Assembly (NCBI GenBank): GCA_004794785.1
Contig: SJOL01005652.1
Coordinates: 274,475 to 338,474 of the forward strand
DNA from: Opisthorchis felineus
Lineage: Eukaryota > Platyhelminthes > Trematoda > Opisthorchiida > Opisthorchiidae
DNA: 64,000 nt
Direction: 5' to 3'
Under the pieces are notes generated by a model. That model had not been told where the DNA came from, did no database searches, and saw only the letters and a program-made list of their open reading frames with translations. Shown piece by piece: positions 38,401-52,000 of this stretch. Position 1 is the first letter of the stretch. Every line of letters begins with the position of its first letter. The translations under genes were made by a program, and so were the position numbers.

Positions 38401-41400
38401 TGACAAAATGTGACAAATGTGTGTGAAACTGGCGAATAAGCAACAGTTATCACGGTAACGATCAACTCAGAGCCCTCATCAATCCCCTAATATGTTACAG
38501 ATAGAAATGAGTGGGATAGAAGCACTGGGTAAAATGTAAAATATTGTTTGTTATTGTTTTACTCCCTAATGCAAGTTCTAATATGTGGCATACCTCATTA
38601 CTGCAATAAGAACTCATCGTGCTAACCTCATTGTACCGCTGGCATCAGGTCTGCCACAAAACTGGTTAGCCTAAAGGCAAGCTTAAGTACAGTGGTGAGA
38701 ACGAATTTGACGGTGGTCCAACATGGGGGTATCCAAAGTAAATGCACAATGGTTTCAGTGATATCCCTAGTGAAAACCACCCATGGGACCCCTGTATTTG
38801 AGAGGCGATTGGTTCAAAATTGTGGTAGCTGAATGCTCCTTGACTCAACAGCTTTTGGGGAATTATCTATATCGGTATACGTTTTACATAATCCATATCG
38901 CATGTTGGTCGGTTTATGACAAACCTTGGTATTTCTTGGGTGAAAAAATCCAGATTGCCGTGGAACCTTTCCACAAGGCACCTCTGACAAAAAAGTGCAC
39001 ACCATTTAGGGACACTTACAAGAAGTTCAGCCTCCGGAACAGACATCCATATACACAGAAAAGAGACTGCAAGCTGCCTTCAGATAGTAGGAAGATTTTG
39101 AAGTTGCAACCTGAAACTGAGATCGACCTATATTGGAAAGCCTATAGTTTTGCAGTTATTCCTGGGAACCCTTGGTAGCGTACAGCTCGCCAAGTTGTAG
39201 AAGAATGAAAATCCACGGAATCGAACACTATTCTAGTTGATAGTAAGTGGCTGATCAACAGTGCCACCACTTCGCACTTAGGCAGGATCAACTGCCCTTT
39301 GTATTTCCATTATACATTACAGATCACTCTATCCTCTGAGAGACTACTTCTCAAGCGGTGCGTTTGTATGACATAAGATTTTCACACGCTCAGTAGATTA
39401 CTGGTAGCTTAAAGCAAACAAGTAAGCAACAAGACTGTCCGCATACAATGCGCTATTTTGTAGGACCACATTTCAACTAACACCATAAGTCGTATCCTGA
39501 GAAGCATCCCGCTTGTGAACAGGGGACAAACGTGGTCTATATATAATTGACCAACCTATAATCGCATTGTAGATACGAAGACAATGTTGATGACCGCATT
39601 GCTCAACAACCCACCTCAACTGATCAGCTAGGAACTATGTACCATTGGTATGCTAGTTCCGGCTGCTACAGTTTCGACAGTCAGAAAGTGGGAGAGTGTG
39701 GGAGATACGGTCAAGCATTGGAGGCGATGGCAGGTTCAGTTAGTTAGCTAGCGGTTAGCTACGCATTGAAGGCGATGCCACTGACTGTGTGGTGGGGCCT
39801 TTTCTGTCGGTGCTAATAAATATTGATGAGTTAACTCCCGCGGCCATTATCCATGGAGGCGGCAGTTATCGATCCAAATCAACTTATTGGATAGTGCTCT
39901 TATACTTAGCTGCCAGGCCAAAGATTGTCCACCACTCGGTCGCCTCCACTCAGCACAGGGCTAGGTGAAAAGCTTTGCGAGGCAGACGGTCATCTGGCAT
40001 GCGGAGTACATATCCTAACCAGCGTAATCCATGGAGCGTGAGCAATTCACCTATCATGGGATAGTTCCTTCTTCATGAAACAACCCTTCGGACCTCAGCA
40101 TTGCCAATCCGATTTTCCCACCATCCCGACCAATGCTCCGGAGACAAGTATTAGCAAACACTGATAGCGTCCGTACATATGAGCCTAGAGACCACTTTTC
40201 TGACCATAAAGCAGTGTGCATCGCACTGCCCTTGACAGACAAACTGATGTCATCTCGGCGTCATAGATGACGGAGGTTGGCAAAAGCTGCCCTGGCCTTC
40301 CCGATTCGATAGGTAATTTCAGCTCCAGCCAGTCCAGCGGAACTTATACAGCTACCCAAGTAAACAAAATTATCAACCGCGTCGACTGACTAGTCTGCGA
40401 GTATGAGATTCGGTTTTGATGCCTCCCAGTCTCGTATCAGCACTGTACACTATGCAGTTGTGAAGCGAATATCAAACCTTTCGGCAGAGTTACTTAGGTT
40501 ATTTAAAATGTTATGCGTTTTTGAAGGATCTGGACCAAGGAGTGCAAAATCGTCTGCATACCCAATGTCTGTGGACATTTCGAACCACGAGGTTCCAGGA
40601 GTAGGCAGAGAAATCTCAAGCAGTACATGAATAACAAAGTTGAATAGAAGAGACAAGAGAGGGAACACTTGTTTTACACCACTGGACTTGGTGGACTCAG
40701 GCGAAAGCTTTCTGTATACTCGTACCCGTACATAGGAGTTCGCACACAGTGCTACCATAGCGGATATAAATTCCAAATGGACACCCCTGATACCCAGACA
40801 CGGCCAAATCTTCTGACGATTCCCAGAGTCAGAAGCAGCTTTCAGATTCGGAAAAACGACCAGCGTGGGACTTTTAAAAGAGTGACGCAGTTCAGGAACT
40901 TAACTCAAGGTAACGATATGGTCGACACATACTCAGTGAGGGCAAAACCCAACTTGATTTTCACGAATCTGCGTCCCTTGATAACCGGTCAACCTGCACA
41001 AAATAATGTCAGAGAGCACCTCAGATGCGACCGATGCCAGGCTGATGCCTCTATGAGTTTCGCATGGCGTTTTTGCACCCTCTTTGAGGACTGGGATAAC
41101 AGTCGAGCAGCTTGATTCCACCGGTATTCTGTTTTCGTCCCAAATTTTCCGTAGTATGGTCACCGGACTGTTCACCAGGACCTCATCACCTTTGAAAATT
41201 TCGGGGTGCGGACCATGCGGGCTTATCGTGTTGAAGCAGTGCTATTTCAAACTGGAGTTCTGTTGTTGACGACGGGCTGATTTCAGCGTTTCATTCATCC
41301 ACTGGATTCTTCCAGAGATTATGCTAAACTGTTCTTTGAAGTGGTCACCTCATCGCTCAAGACGATGATTTTATGAGGGAATCACAGGTCTCTCTTTCTC

Positions 41401-44400
41401 GCATATCAGTTCGCTGATACTTAGCTTCTTTTGACCGGTTGGACGAATCAGTTGAAATAAGACAGGACTGTTGCCTGCAGTGGAAGATTTCTCCATCTCC
41501 CGGGCCGTCCAAATCCACCAGCTTTTTCTGTCACTCTTCAAGCTCTTGATTTCCGGTGTTTGGTGGACATGTGTTCGCCAGTTGCCAGTTGCTGGTGTGA
41601 CCTCTCTGGTAGCAATAAGACTTTCTGATCTCGACGATATCCAGTGTTCATTTAGTTGCTTGAGCAGCTGGTTCTAAAAGATGAGAGCATAGCTTCAATT
41701 TGCTTCCATCCAATCTCCAAGCAGTCTCCGTCATCCGTATGCGTGTTTGCACTAGCTTTCTAACCAGATCAGCTCGGCACTCTTGGGCTAGTGACACTTA
41801 TCAAAATCGATGAACGGAGTTGTTCTGTTTTGGCGCGCGTAGTGCTGTGGGAAAGTGAGGTGACAAACGGCCCACACAATGGCATGATCAGAGTCAAGTT
41901 GCATACCCCAGAAGGAACGCAGTCTTTACCTGGGGCTGTTCATGGGCAACTGATAGCCACACGGTCCAAATGAGTTCACGTTTGTCTTGCGGTTGGTGGC
42001 CTCCAAGTAAGTGGATGTGATCATTGGTGCTGGAAGTTAGTACTGGCCAGGGACAGTCGGTGATCAGCACACAACTGAAGCAGTCGGTCCTCATTATCCG
42101 CATGCTGAGCATCGACTTCAAATCTACCACCTAATTGTGGTCCTTCCTGGTATAGTCGTCCAAACTTGTGTATTCATTCCACTCACCAGGATTACCACGT
42201 CCCTTCTTCCTGCTAACCGAGGTTACCTCGACAGATCTTGATAAAAGCCGTCCTTTCCAGATTCAACTTGCATTGATCTTAATTGAGCCAGACAACCACA
42301 CAGTGCAAAGAAGACTGTTTACGTGGATCCAGTTCAGTGAACGGTTTCCAGCTTTGGGGCTGTGTGCAACTCGCACACCGTAGATACCACGAACCATTGT
42401 GTCAGGATCACCAGATGCCCGAAGAGTGAAATGTGGAATATTTGAGCTCTTCCTAGGCGGCTTGAGGTGCTTAAAATAGGTGACATCTTGTATGCGTGTT
42501 TCGGAGACATAGCACATATCGACAGAAAGTGGGAGCAAGGTTTCAGCAAGAAATGCCTGCTGCCCAATCTGACGTGGACTACGGACGTTGAAGGCTGTAA
42601 TCTGGATTAGATCTTTTGAGATCAGTAAGTGATTATTTTGGTTCATCTCTCAGAGCGATGGTTTAGACATTGGCAATTGCTAGGGGACTGGAAGATGGGT
42701 TGATCACACTGCAACATTAGATGGGTGAGGATGGGGTAAGGGGGCGGTGAGCAAAGAGCTGCAAGGGCGGATGATACTTCCTGGTTGCCCAAGCCCGAGA
42801 AGGGGGTTTGATTGAGGTACCGCACTTTGACTCGAGCGTCTGACCCACAAGGCAGTGGGAAGTTGTAGGGTATTGTTCGATCACCCTGTCCCTAGCCTCT
42901 GACTCAATAGTTTGAACCACGAAGCAGCGGTTGTTTTCTTGGTGGATCCTTCCATGAGCCAACGACTCAATACTCTGACCCACTTGGCTGCAAGGGAGGG
43001 GCGTGGCCCGAGGACGCATGGAGTGGGGCATTGTTGTTTCACCCCCACTGCTTCTGTGCACCTTAGGTGCCTCTTGAGCGGCACCAGAGTCTTGAGTTTT
43101 AAACTTATTTCGACTGTATTGGACAAAGTGCCGGTGGTCACGGTTGACTGTTGGGCGATTGGAGTGTGCAGTTTGTAGGGCCGACCTTTTCTTATCCTTC
43201 CTTCCTCGGTATAAGACAGCATCACTGCTTCCCTAAATATGGAGATCCTGGTTATCTGAAGGAAACGCCTTACTGCCTTCACACTCCTATCGTAGAGGAC
43301 AGCGCGACTTTACCTCCAGAGCACCTCGTAATTCGACTTCTCGCAGTAGGGGACTGGCTGTTCTCCATCAGGCTGCTCCGCTTTGGCCTTCCTGGTATGG
43401 ATGAACTTTAAAGAACTGAACCCCAGGCAGTTTAACGTGCAGGAGCAGTGCAGCATTGGAGCCCGACCACCAAGACAAGGTGATATCTTTAGGTTTTGAG
43501 CGCATTTTTTGGACTCAATGAGTTTTGTTGGACAAGACATTAGCGTGAATGGGCTCCGAGGCGGGTCGACTGCTACCAGACCGCGTACTATTCACAAAAT
43601 ATGTGCAGACGATTAGACGCAAACAGTCAAACTAAACGATGCTATCTCAAGTTGGACCTTGAAATGGTCGCCTTTTTTGGGTTATTTTGTGGAATCCGTA
43701 CTAATAACCCTGACAAAGAATGCCATCGGGCAGCCGAAATGCTGATTAGGAAAACATCTTTAATCCGCGGTGGTTTTTCCTAGCTTCTGAGTGTGAGAAA
43801 AAAAACGTGCTTGTCGTTCTGTAAAACATGTAGACTATACTTTTCTTGACAGAATAATTTTATTTGCATTCAACCACTTTGTTCAAGAAACTAACGAAGT
43901 CAGTCCCAATGTCACACATTCTATATCAAGTGAATTCTGCTGAATCACTTATACAATTCGCAAATAACTTACACTTTACTTTAAACAGATGTACAAATTT
44001 TTACGCGTTACAGGCTGTGGTACACTCAGTCTGACCTAATTTTATTACTCCCCTTGAATTAACCCATTAGTCGGCATGCTTTTTATTTTGCATGTTTATC
44101 ATTCCGCTGTATGTAGAGATCTAGCGGGAAAATGTTGAAACAGTCTGGTCATTTATGGCCCACTTTCTTCATGATTTGTAATTATTCAAGCGATTTATCA
44201 TCAAACGTTTCAATGAGGGAGTTGGATGTTGTCAGCTGTTTCATGTATACGTAGACTGGTCCAGCCCACCCAACTTTGTGCCATAGCAAATGCTTGTTCT
44301 CTCGCTAGCGAAACACGCTCTATTTCATTTAGCTAACGAACTGTCGAACACTCGACGGAGATGCGTGTTAAGTGATCTCATTCTACTTACTATTTAACAA

Positions 44401-45978
44401 GCGCATGGGGATCGCGGCATACTATCTATGCCGGCCTTCCAGACACGCTGGATTCACTTGGATGTTAACACTATCTTCGTATCGTTTGAACGGAAAATAT
44501 AATTCTTTCTCCAAATGGTCGTGTTGGATATCCGGAGCTGTTCATTAAACCCCATTCATTTCAAATTATCGGAAATTTTTCCTATACGTCGGTCAAGGGC
44601 TTGACTATTTGCGTGAATCGATCAAACTCTCGACTACGGGGAAAGGAACTATCCAAAAGGATTTTTTCGCTTATTTGGCAATCCTGAATTTTCCGTTGTA
44701 AATAAATCAAACTAAACTGGGTGGGTTCGGTGAGTTGCTCTGAATAGCTTGGAGGCTGTCGGACTCCATGTGGCTGTCTTAAGAGACCACTTCTGAGCCA
44801 GCATCGAAAGGTCTTTAAAATGTTGTGGAATAAGTAGCCATCCCATCTTTCCTAAAATGTCAGTTATTGAAGAATTTTTCCACTGTCTTGGTTTGTCAAC
44901 TGAAATATCCCTGATGTCTCTAATAACTAAGATCGATTTGGTTCAACAGTTTCAATAATGGACTGTAGTGCGTTAGGTCCCGCCGGCTTCTAGCTGATAT
45001 AACACATGCCGATAAGCCTAAAAGATGACTTACCTCAGGTCTCCCGGTCTAGGTAGAATCTTCTTTTTCTCCATAAAGTATTGGCTAAAGTCCTCGGTCT
45101 TCAGCCGGTGTGCGTAGTCAATGTACCCCGATATTTCCTGTCCACGAGCATTTTTGTCACGGATGAAAATTATCGTCTGTAGAAAGAACAAACGGTTAAG
45201 CGCCAGTGAAGTTCTTCGCGCAGGATGCATCCACCGATTTTCAGAGTCAAGACATCAAGAAAATAATATGGCTAAATCATACGACATCAAGTATCACAGT
45301 TAGGAGGAAAGACGTAGACAATAAGTCAGAATGCTCTTTGTTTTCATACATGCCTTCGGCAAACGTAGTTTAGGAAATATTCTTCCGTTTTTTCGTCACC
45401 AACGTCGTCAAGCTTCGACTTGACACCAAAGTAGCAGATTCCAATGCTTTGCATCCCTTACCCAGTTTGCAATGGTAAACAGACTTGTAAGCCTCACTCT
45501 ATTCCATTAACCACCTGTGTTTGGGGGCCCGTATTGAAGCACAACGTACGTGCGTAGATTTTCAGTTACATTGAATTCTAGTTATTTGATCACCTGTTTA
45601 AAACTGGCTTCTGAGACAGTCAAAATCATACTTGTGCATATGATGCTTTTCGGTGTTATCTCACTAATCCTTAAGCCGTCACAGTTTGTGGCACCAGTCT
45701 TCAATGTACCACACTGACTAACTAGTCATGCAGAGTGTTCAGCGTCACATCCAGGCATTCAAGCATCCAGCCGTGTTAGTGAGATGGGCCAACTGTTGAT
45801 GCCGTGTGCTTATATTCAAGATCGATGCGTACGGGAGTGGCCACGTCAGACTTAAGGCTGGACGATCTTTGAACCCATACCAAACTAACCCACTGATACT
45901 GCGAGTTGTGACTACCAGAGGCTCGGCTCAGCTTATTTTGAAATCGCCAACGTTCGGCGGAGCTTTCCATATCCCCCA

Positions 45979-46028
<50 letters not shown>

Positions 46029-49000
46029 TCGTTGGTTGAAAGGCGAAGGCAATTCCCTGGTTCATAAAATCAAAAGCTTAGACAGAAGGGATGGCTGGAT
46101 CGCCTTTATTGAACTGGATCAATGTCATGTACTCATTGTCATGTATAACATCTGTAAGGTGAGCAAATATAGCAGAATGGCTGCCCATTTTGGCGTAGCC
46201 AGTTGGTGCTGCTTTGTGCTCCCATACTTGGAATTTCGTTTCGCCGAATGATGTTTTGCCCCAGTCCATTAGCTGAGCATGAGAAGCCGTTCAACCGCTG
46301 TGCACCAATGACTCGGAATCACCAGGTAAGTTTGAAAGTCGACTCTAACACAGGGTATTCTAAATCTTTTGCACGACGTGGAATTGTCCAAATGCGCTTA
46401 GTCAAAAGAACGACCCCAAACAGCTGAGGGCACAAGCGAGAAAGATAAGCCTACCAGCAAGCGAATGAGCAGAAACTACCGCACTGACAGTTCTACATGG
46501 TTTAGTCCGTTGTGAAGTGGCCGGCCCTCAGATCTCTAGCATTCCGTTGGAACACCATTAAATCCACAAGTCGCATTTCCGTACGAATTCGTAGTTGCGT
46601 TCGGCGCACACTAGACATTGCCCTTTTCTCAGGTTTGTCGGTGTGACCAGCAGGTACAAGTCACGAGCTCAATCCTACCGTCCATCGGTTAGGACAGAAC
46701 ATTACCAGCTGGTCAAGAGTGCATGTTGCATCCCATTCTCTCTCTCGGATATAGACAGACCGTTTCAACTGGAAAAAGTGGGATGCTGACTTGGAGGTGG
46801 GCACGCATGGACAGACCCAATTGGTGGAACCAGTACAAGCCTTTCAACCGAAAGGTCGATGGCTATCGGTCATCTTCGTGAACAGCAGGAACTCGAAAAC
46901 CAGCTGCCAGCTTCCTTGGGACGCTGGAAGAATGAAAGACTTCCCTTGAAAGCGAAACCAATTGCAAGTAGCAAACAGCCTGGTTGACTGCAGTTCCAGG
47001 GTGAGCTACTGGTTGAGCTAGAGAGACATCATCAATAGACTTAAACGTAGCTGTTTATTCTGCCCCTTCATAAAAATTTTAAATGCAGTTTGCTAATTTC
47101 AAAGAACAGTTGACAGTTGTTGCTGAAAATAGTCAACACTAAAATTTCACTGAGTTGCGAGAGGGTTACTGTAAGGCAATCTGCTGAATAAAGAAAAATG
47201 TGGTGAATCTGTCTTCAGCCTTTGTGCATATTTAGAAGCAGAACAAGGTCAAAAACAAGACGTGAACTTTTGATTGACCGATTGCAGCATCAAGGTTTGG
47301 CATTTTTTGGAGCGTCAGCAATTATCTTTGTCGCTTGCAGACACGTACTTATGGCGTTTGACACAAGGTACGTTGGAAAAACTGGAATCACGGCTGAATG
47401 TGCCGCGATAGGCTGGAATGCCTGGTCCTGCTTTCACATCCCATATTGCTCACAGCATCTTGAACCCTTCCTTGAGCTGTTGACCAGCTGATAACCAGAT
47501 TTTTCGCTTGCGTCTGAATCAATCGAGCACATACTCGTTGGCCGCGCCAAAGCACAGTGAGGTTGAGGTTGAGGTATGAGACTTCGGCTACTCAGAGTGC
47601 GTTTTAGTGTATATAGCCTCATCATTTCCTTGTGGGAGTCTATGTTCGCGGAATTGCTGTAGTGTTCGAAATTCGTGCAGCTAAAGTTCGCCAAAGAGCG
47701 TTGGAAACAAGCTTTTGTATACAGCGGGATCTATTCACTAACTTGGTATTTTAATTTAGGCAAACTCAGAACGAGAAACTTGCATCCAGGTCTTTGTTGA
47801 GAGGAGAAATTGCTCCTAGAGGCTATCTAGGGTGGGCAGTGCTGGGAGTCTAAAGGTGGTCTCTCAACCGGCACCAACGTCAAGCCATAGCACTATGGCC
47901 TGGATTGAAAATAGTCTTAATTTTGTGGTAGTATCACTTGGAGGATTTATTAGAGGGAATATTCGGTAAATTCGAGGAGAATGCTTTGGTATTATTAACA
48001 GTTGGTAGGATGGGATTCATTTAAAAATGAAACTACAATGACATCTGATTGGATTATATTGTTGTCCAATGCCATTTATCAGCAGTGAACATCGTTACTG
48101 AACCTGGATTGAGAAGTAACTACTATATTGTCATAGATCGTCGTAATATATCACAAAATTAACAAGGGTGGAGAGGTCAGACACCCGTGATTTTATTGAT
48201 TAAGCCGTTGTGCGAAAAGCTGAAGGCTGGTTAAAATCAGAACCGCATCCACATTTTGAGGCTTTTCACACATTAGAGCAACCTTAGCTCATTTAAAAAA
48301 TTTCGTGATTTTCACTTCTTCATCAATAATTGTATGGCCATCTGAAATGAGGTTCTCAGTCAAAACTGTGTTTACTCAGCATGCAGCCTCCGCCTCTATA
48401 TTCCGCCACCAGTGTGAATTTCTACCTCCGCTTTTTCACCTTTGTGCAAGACCCCGTGAACTGAAATCATCAGGAAAGTGTGTCTGTGTTCAAAACACCA
48501 TTGCGAAATCCCCTATACAGACAGTAAAATTTTGTGAGTAAACTGTATGAGCGATCTGTCAGTCGATGACCGATTACCTAACAGACCACTGTCAATTATC
48601 ACTGTGCGATTCAAGCGAAAAAGGACCCCCAACGTTTCCTAATAGTCAGATAATTACTGAACCGCTAAAGGAGACTTCTAAACTGTGCGGCAGTTTCCCA
48701 CCTTTCACGCTGTTATTGGCAGTATTGGGCAACAAATGCCTTGGAAACCTGTCCAAGCAAACTTCAACATGAATTGTATGCAGTCACTTCTGATTCCATC
48801 TCAGCTACCATTCAATGGATGATGTTTGAGATGTGGGCGAAGTTGAATTACCGCAGCACTACTTCCCTGGTAAACTTATGGCAACGTATGGTAATCTGAC
48901 CGGCTTCAACGTTAGTTAATGGAATAAGGCGTGGTGGATCCTTTCAGTAAAAACATCCAGAGAACTCCTTAGTATCCGTAGAACAGGTCAGAAAGATGCC

Positions 49001-52000
49001 GGGTTAATGGCTGTTTGACTTACTGGAACTGTCGCCTGATGTAGTATGAGATAACAGCACATATTTCGACGTATGTCATCAATAGGCATGATACTTATGC
49101 AATGGATCAAACAGGACGTTTTCAAATGCGTACATTTATAATGGATGGAAAGAAACAGATGCACATATGTTGTGAAAACTTAAGGCAAGTCTATTTTTCA
49201 TTCACTCATCACTATCATATCAAATTTTGCCAATCCTGACGGTCGAAGGTTGGCTCCACAAAGGGAGCTTCTGGACGGCACTTGTACAGGAGCTATTTAC
49301 GAGTCTTGAATGAACGGAGATTGTGAAACCAGTCCAGTGTAGGTTTCTTCTCACAACTAGTTTTGATTCTGTTTCGTACTGAAAAACAATAAGCGTGAAT
49401 TTTATCTACTTCGTCTAGACAACATACGCTCAAGCTAGTTTTTCTTATTACTGTGACTGTATTAAGTGCCCAGCTGCCTTCCATACACCAAGATCCCTAT
49501 TCATCCTAAGGAGATTTTAGCCCATCAGTTTTTAAGACCCCCCCAATAAGTTCTATACAATTTATTATACTTTTTTCCATAGCATCAATGGTAATTTTTT
49601 TCATTTCAAGTAACCTCAATCATTGTCAGCCTCGAGCTTTCCCTTTTTTCAGGCCTCACTAATTTGGCTGATGAACCAATCAATAATGCTGTTCAACTAG
49701 AAAATAAACTCCCCAACTTTTCTGTTTTATATTGCTGGCAGCCTACGGTGTCTCCGTTTTTCTCCTCATTCCAATGGCGTAGTCCTCAGCACAGTAGAAT
49801 CTTTCTTAAAGAGAGCCCAAATCTTCTACGTAGGATTTCCCCTCCTTTGAGTCCAACCTCCTACTTGATGGGCTGAAAAAGCGTGAATAGACTTTGTATG
49901 AGTATAAAACCCTCACTGCTGTAAAAGCCTTTAAACATAATTAGATTAACTTTATGGTTGCACGGCAGTGAAGCATCAGTGTCGACACTGACGTTGCCGG
50001 TTCTGCTGATGGTGAGGGTGACGATGACTGGTCACTGTGGATGCGAAATTCATGAAAGATTATGCTCGCGAACACCTCAAGTATCGGCTGTTCTATGCTA
50101 GACATTTTAGTCCGAAGAGTCTGGTCCATCAGACCAAGGTTCGCATTTTCATGTATGTGGACGACTGTGTATTGTTTTCACATACGCACAATTAAGTGCA
50201 GTGACTAGCTGACGCGCAGGTTGGCGTGAGCATCATAGCGACAAAGGCTCGTTCTGGTTTAATCTATTCCGCGTATGGCCCTCAACACACATCGACTCAC
50301 AAAGCCTTGAACGCAGTTTGTAGACTAGTGCACGGACTTCAGAAGTGGGCTCTCTGATGACTTGTTCCTCGCCCACGAGCTGAGGTCCGGTGTCGCCAAA
50401 GCCAGTATGGCTTTGGATAAACTTAAGAAACAGGTATGGGGGGAACAAATCCTGCGAAAGTGGACCAAGCTGAATGCCTATAGGAGTATGGTTCTGCAGT
50501 TAAACACTGATCGTGTACCAGTGCACACTCCAACACTTCAGCAGCCTTCACATGCGCTGCCTATGGGTTGATAAATGGTGTTTACTGGACTAAACGGGTG
50601 TCGAAGACGAGAGCCTCCAACGGACGTGCCGTGATGATGTGGAGGCCACGAGCCCATTAAACCGTCTACGGACGCTGAGACAGGTTTGTAAAATGGATGC
50701 GAACATGATTCAGAAGCAAATTCTGTATGGACAGATGAACACGGAGAAGCGAAACCCAGGCAGACAAAAGTTTCAGCACCTGAACACCTCAGTCAAAAGT
50801 CTAAGATCTGCTGATAGAGATCGCGTGAGATAGAAGCCAAAGGCACAAAACGGAAGGCATAGAGAGAAACGACTTAGGCGACCCACCAAACGACCCTTGG
50901 TATGCATCGTGGGGTTCAACTGTTCGGTTGTACCCACTCCAACCGAGAAATTTAGGCCAGCAGTTGGACAGGCTGATGGCTCTAGAACTGCCCTCATCTG
51001 TTCTCCCTCCAGTCTTCTTCCCTCGAGTTTACACCAGCTACGGGGCCTACATATGGATCTAAATGCAGCTCATTACTAACAGTATGCGACATTACACATC
51101 GTGCGCCGGTGTTCAACGGCGTAGCTTCATGGGATAACCGATAATCAAACGGATGTCAGCCCCTTATGACCCTCCCACTTAAACTGACTCAGCTCTTCTC
51201 TAAAAATGTTAGACCCAGAGCACTATGGCTGTCAAACAGAATACTTGCACATGATGTATGTGATTCATTTGGCTGGATTTCTCACGTGGAGATAGTTTGG
51301 CACACTGCAGATGACCCCCTTGGTTTTTATCACGATATTAGAACTCAGTCACACGGTGAAGAGCGGGAAAGTTCTCAAAAGAACACCTCGAAAATTTGTT
51401 GAAGCTATCGGTGTTATTAAGTTTGTGTAAACGATATCAACTTGTTATCAAAGTTTATACAAATAGAGCGTAACCAGGATGTTGAGCGTCTAACGGTCTT
51501 TTAAAAAACAAATTTTGCCGGTTGGACACCTGAGAAATCGCTAAATTAATTTCTTATATCTCCACGCTTGAATGTGTCAAGTATAGTTAAAGCAGATGCA
51601 TTGGTTGCTACTGGGTAGTTACATATATGCTCACAAAGCCATTGAAGAAAAGACGATTGCATTTAGGGACATTCCGGTTCCCTTAATAGGTTTTTTACTG
51701 CATGTGTCTATCGCGTTCCCGTGTGTATTTAGAACACAGAATTTAGGGTGTAATACTGTTTCAGACAAAGTCTCCTCGGGTTTTAACAGCTAGACAATAG
51801 ACGCTTTAAAGCAGACGGAAAGGCACAAATAAATACAAAGGTCCCCAAACGTCGGAATGAACAGCTGAGTATTCACGTGATAATTTTTGGCAACGACTGC
51901 TACTTTTCGTCCAAGTGTAGCCCCATTAAGTGGGTTTTTTAAAGAGGCGGATTAATCAATATGACAAGTCGGCTAAACAGCATCGATAACATGGGATCGC

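Noticed and set aside
40669..41115. 148-residue plus-strand open frame
   Set aside because: It is antisense to the reverse transcriptase of the minus-strand LINE, whose motifs (YADD, RGISL) are on the other strand.
45982..46027. Reading frame ending in a Tyr-Ile repeat
   Set aside because: It is simply the (AT)n microsatellite translated.
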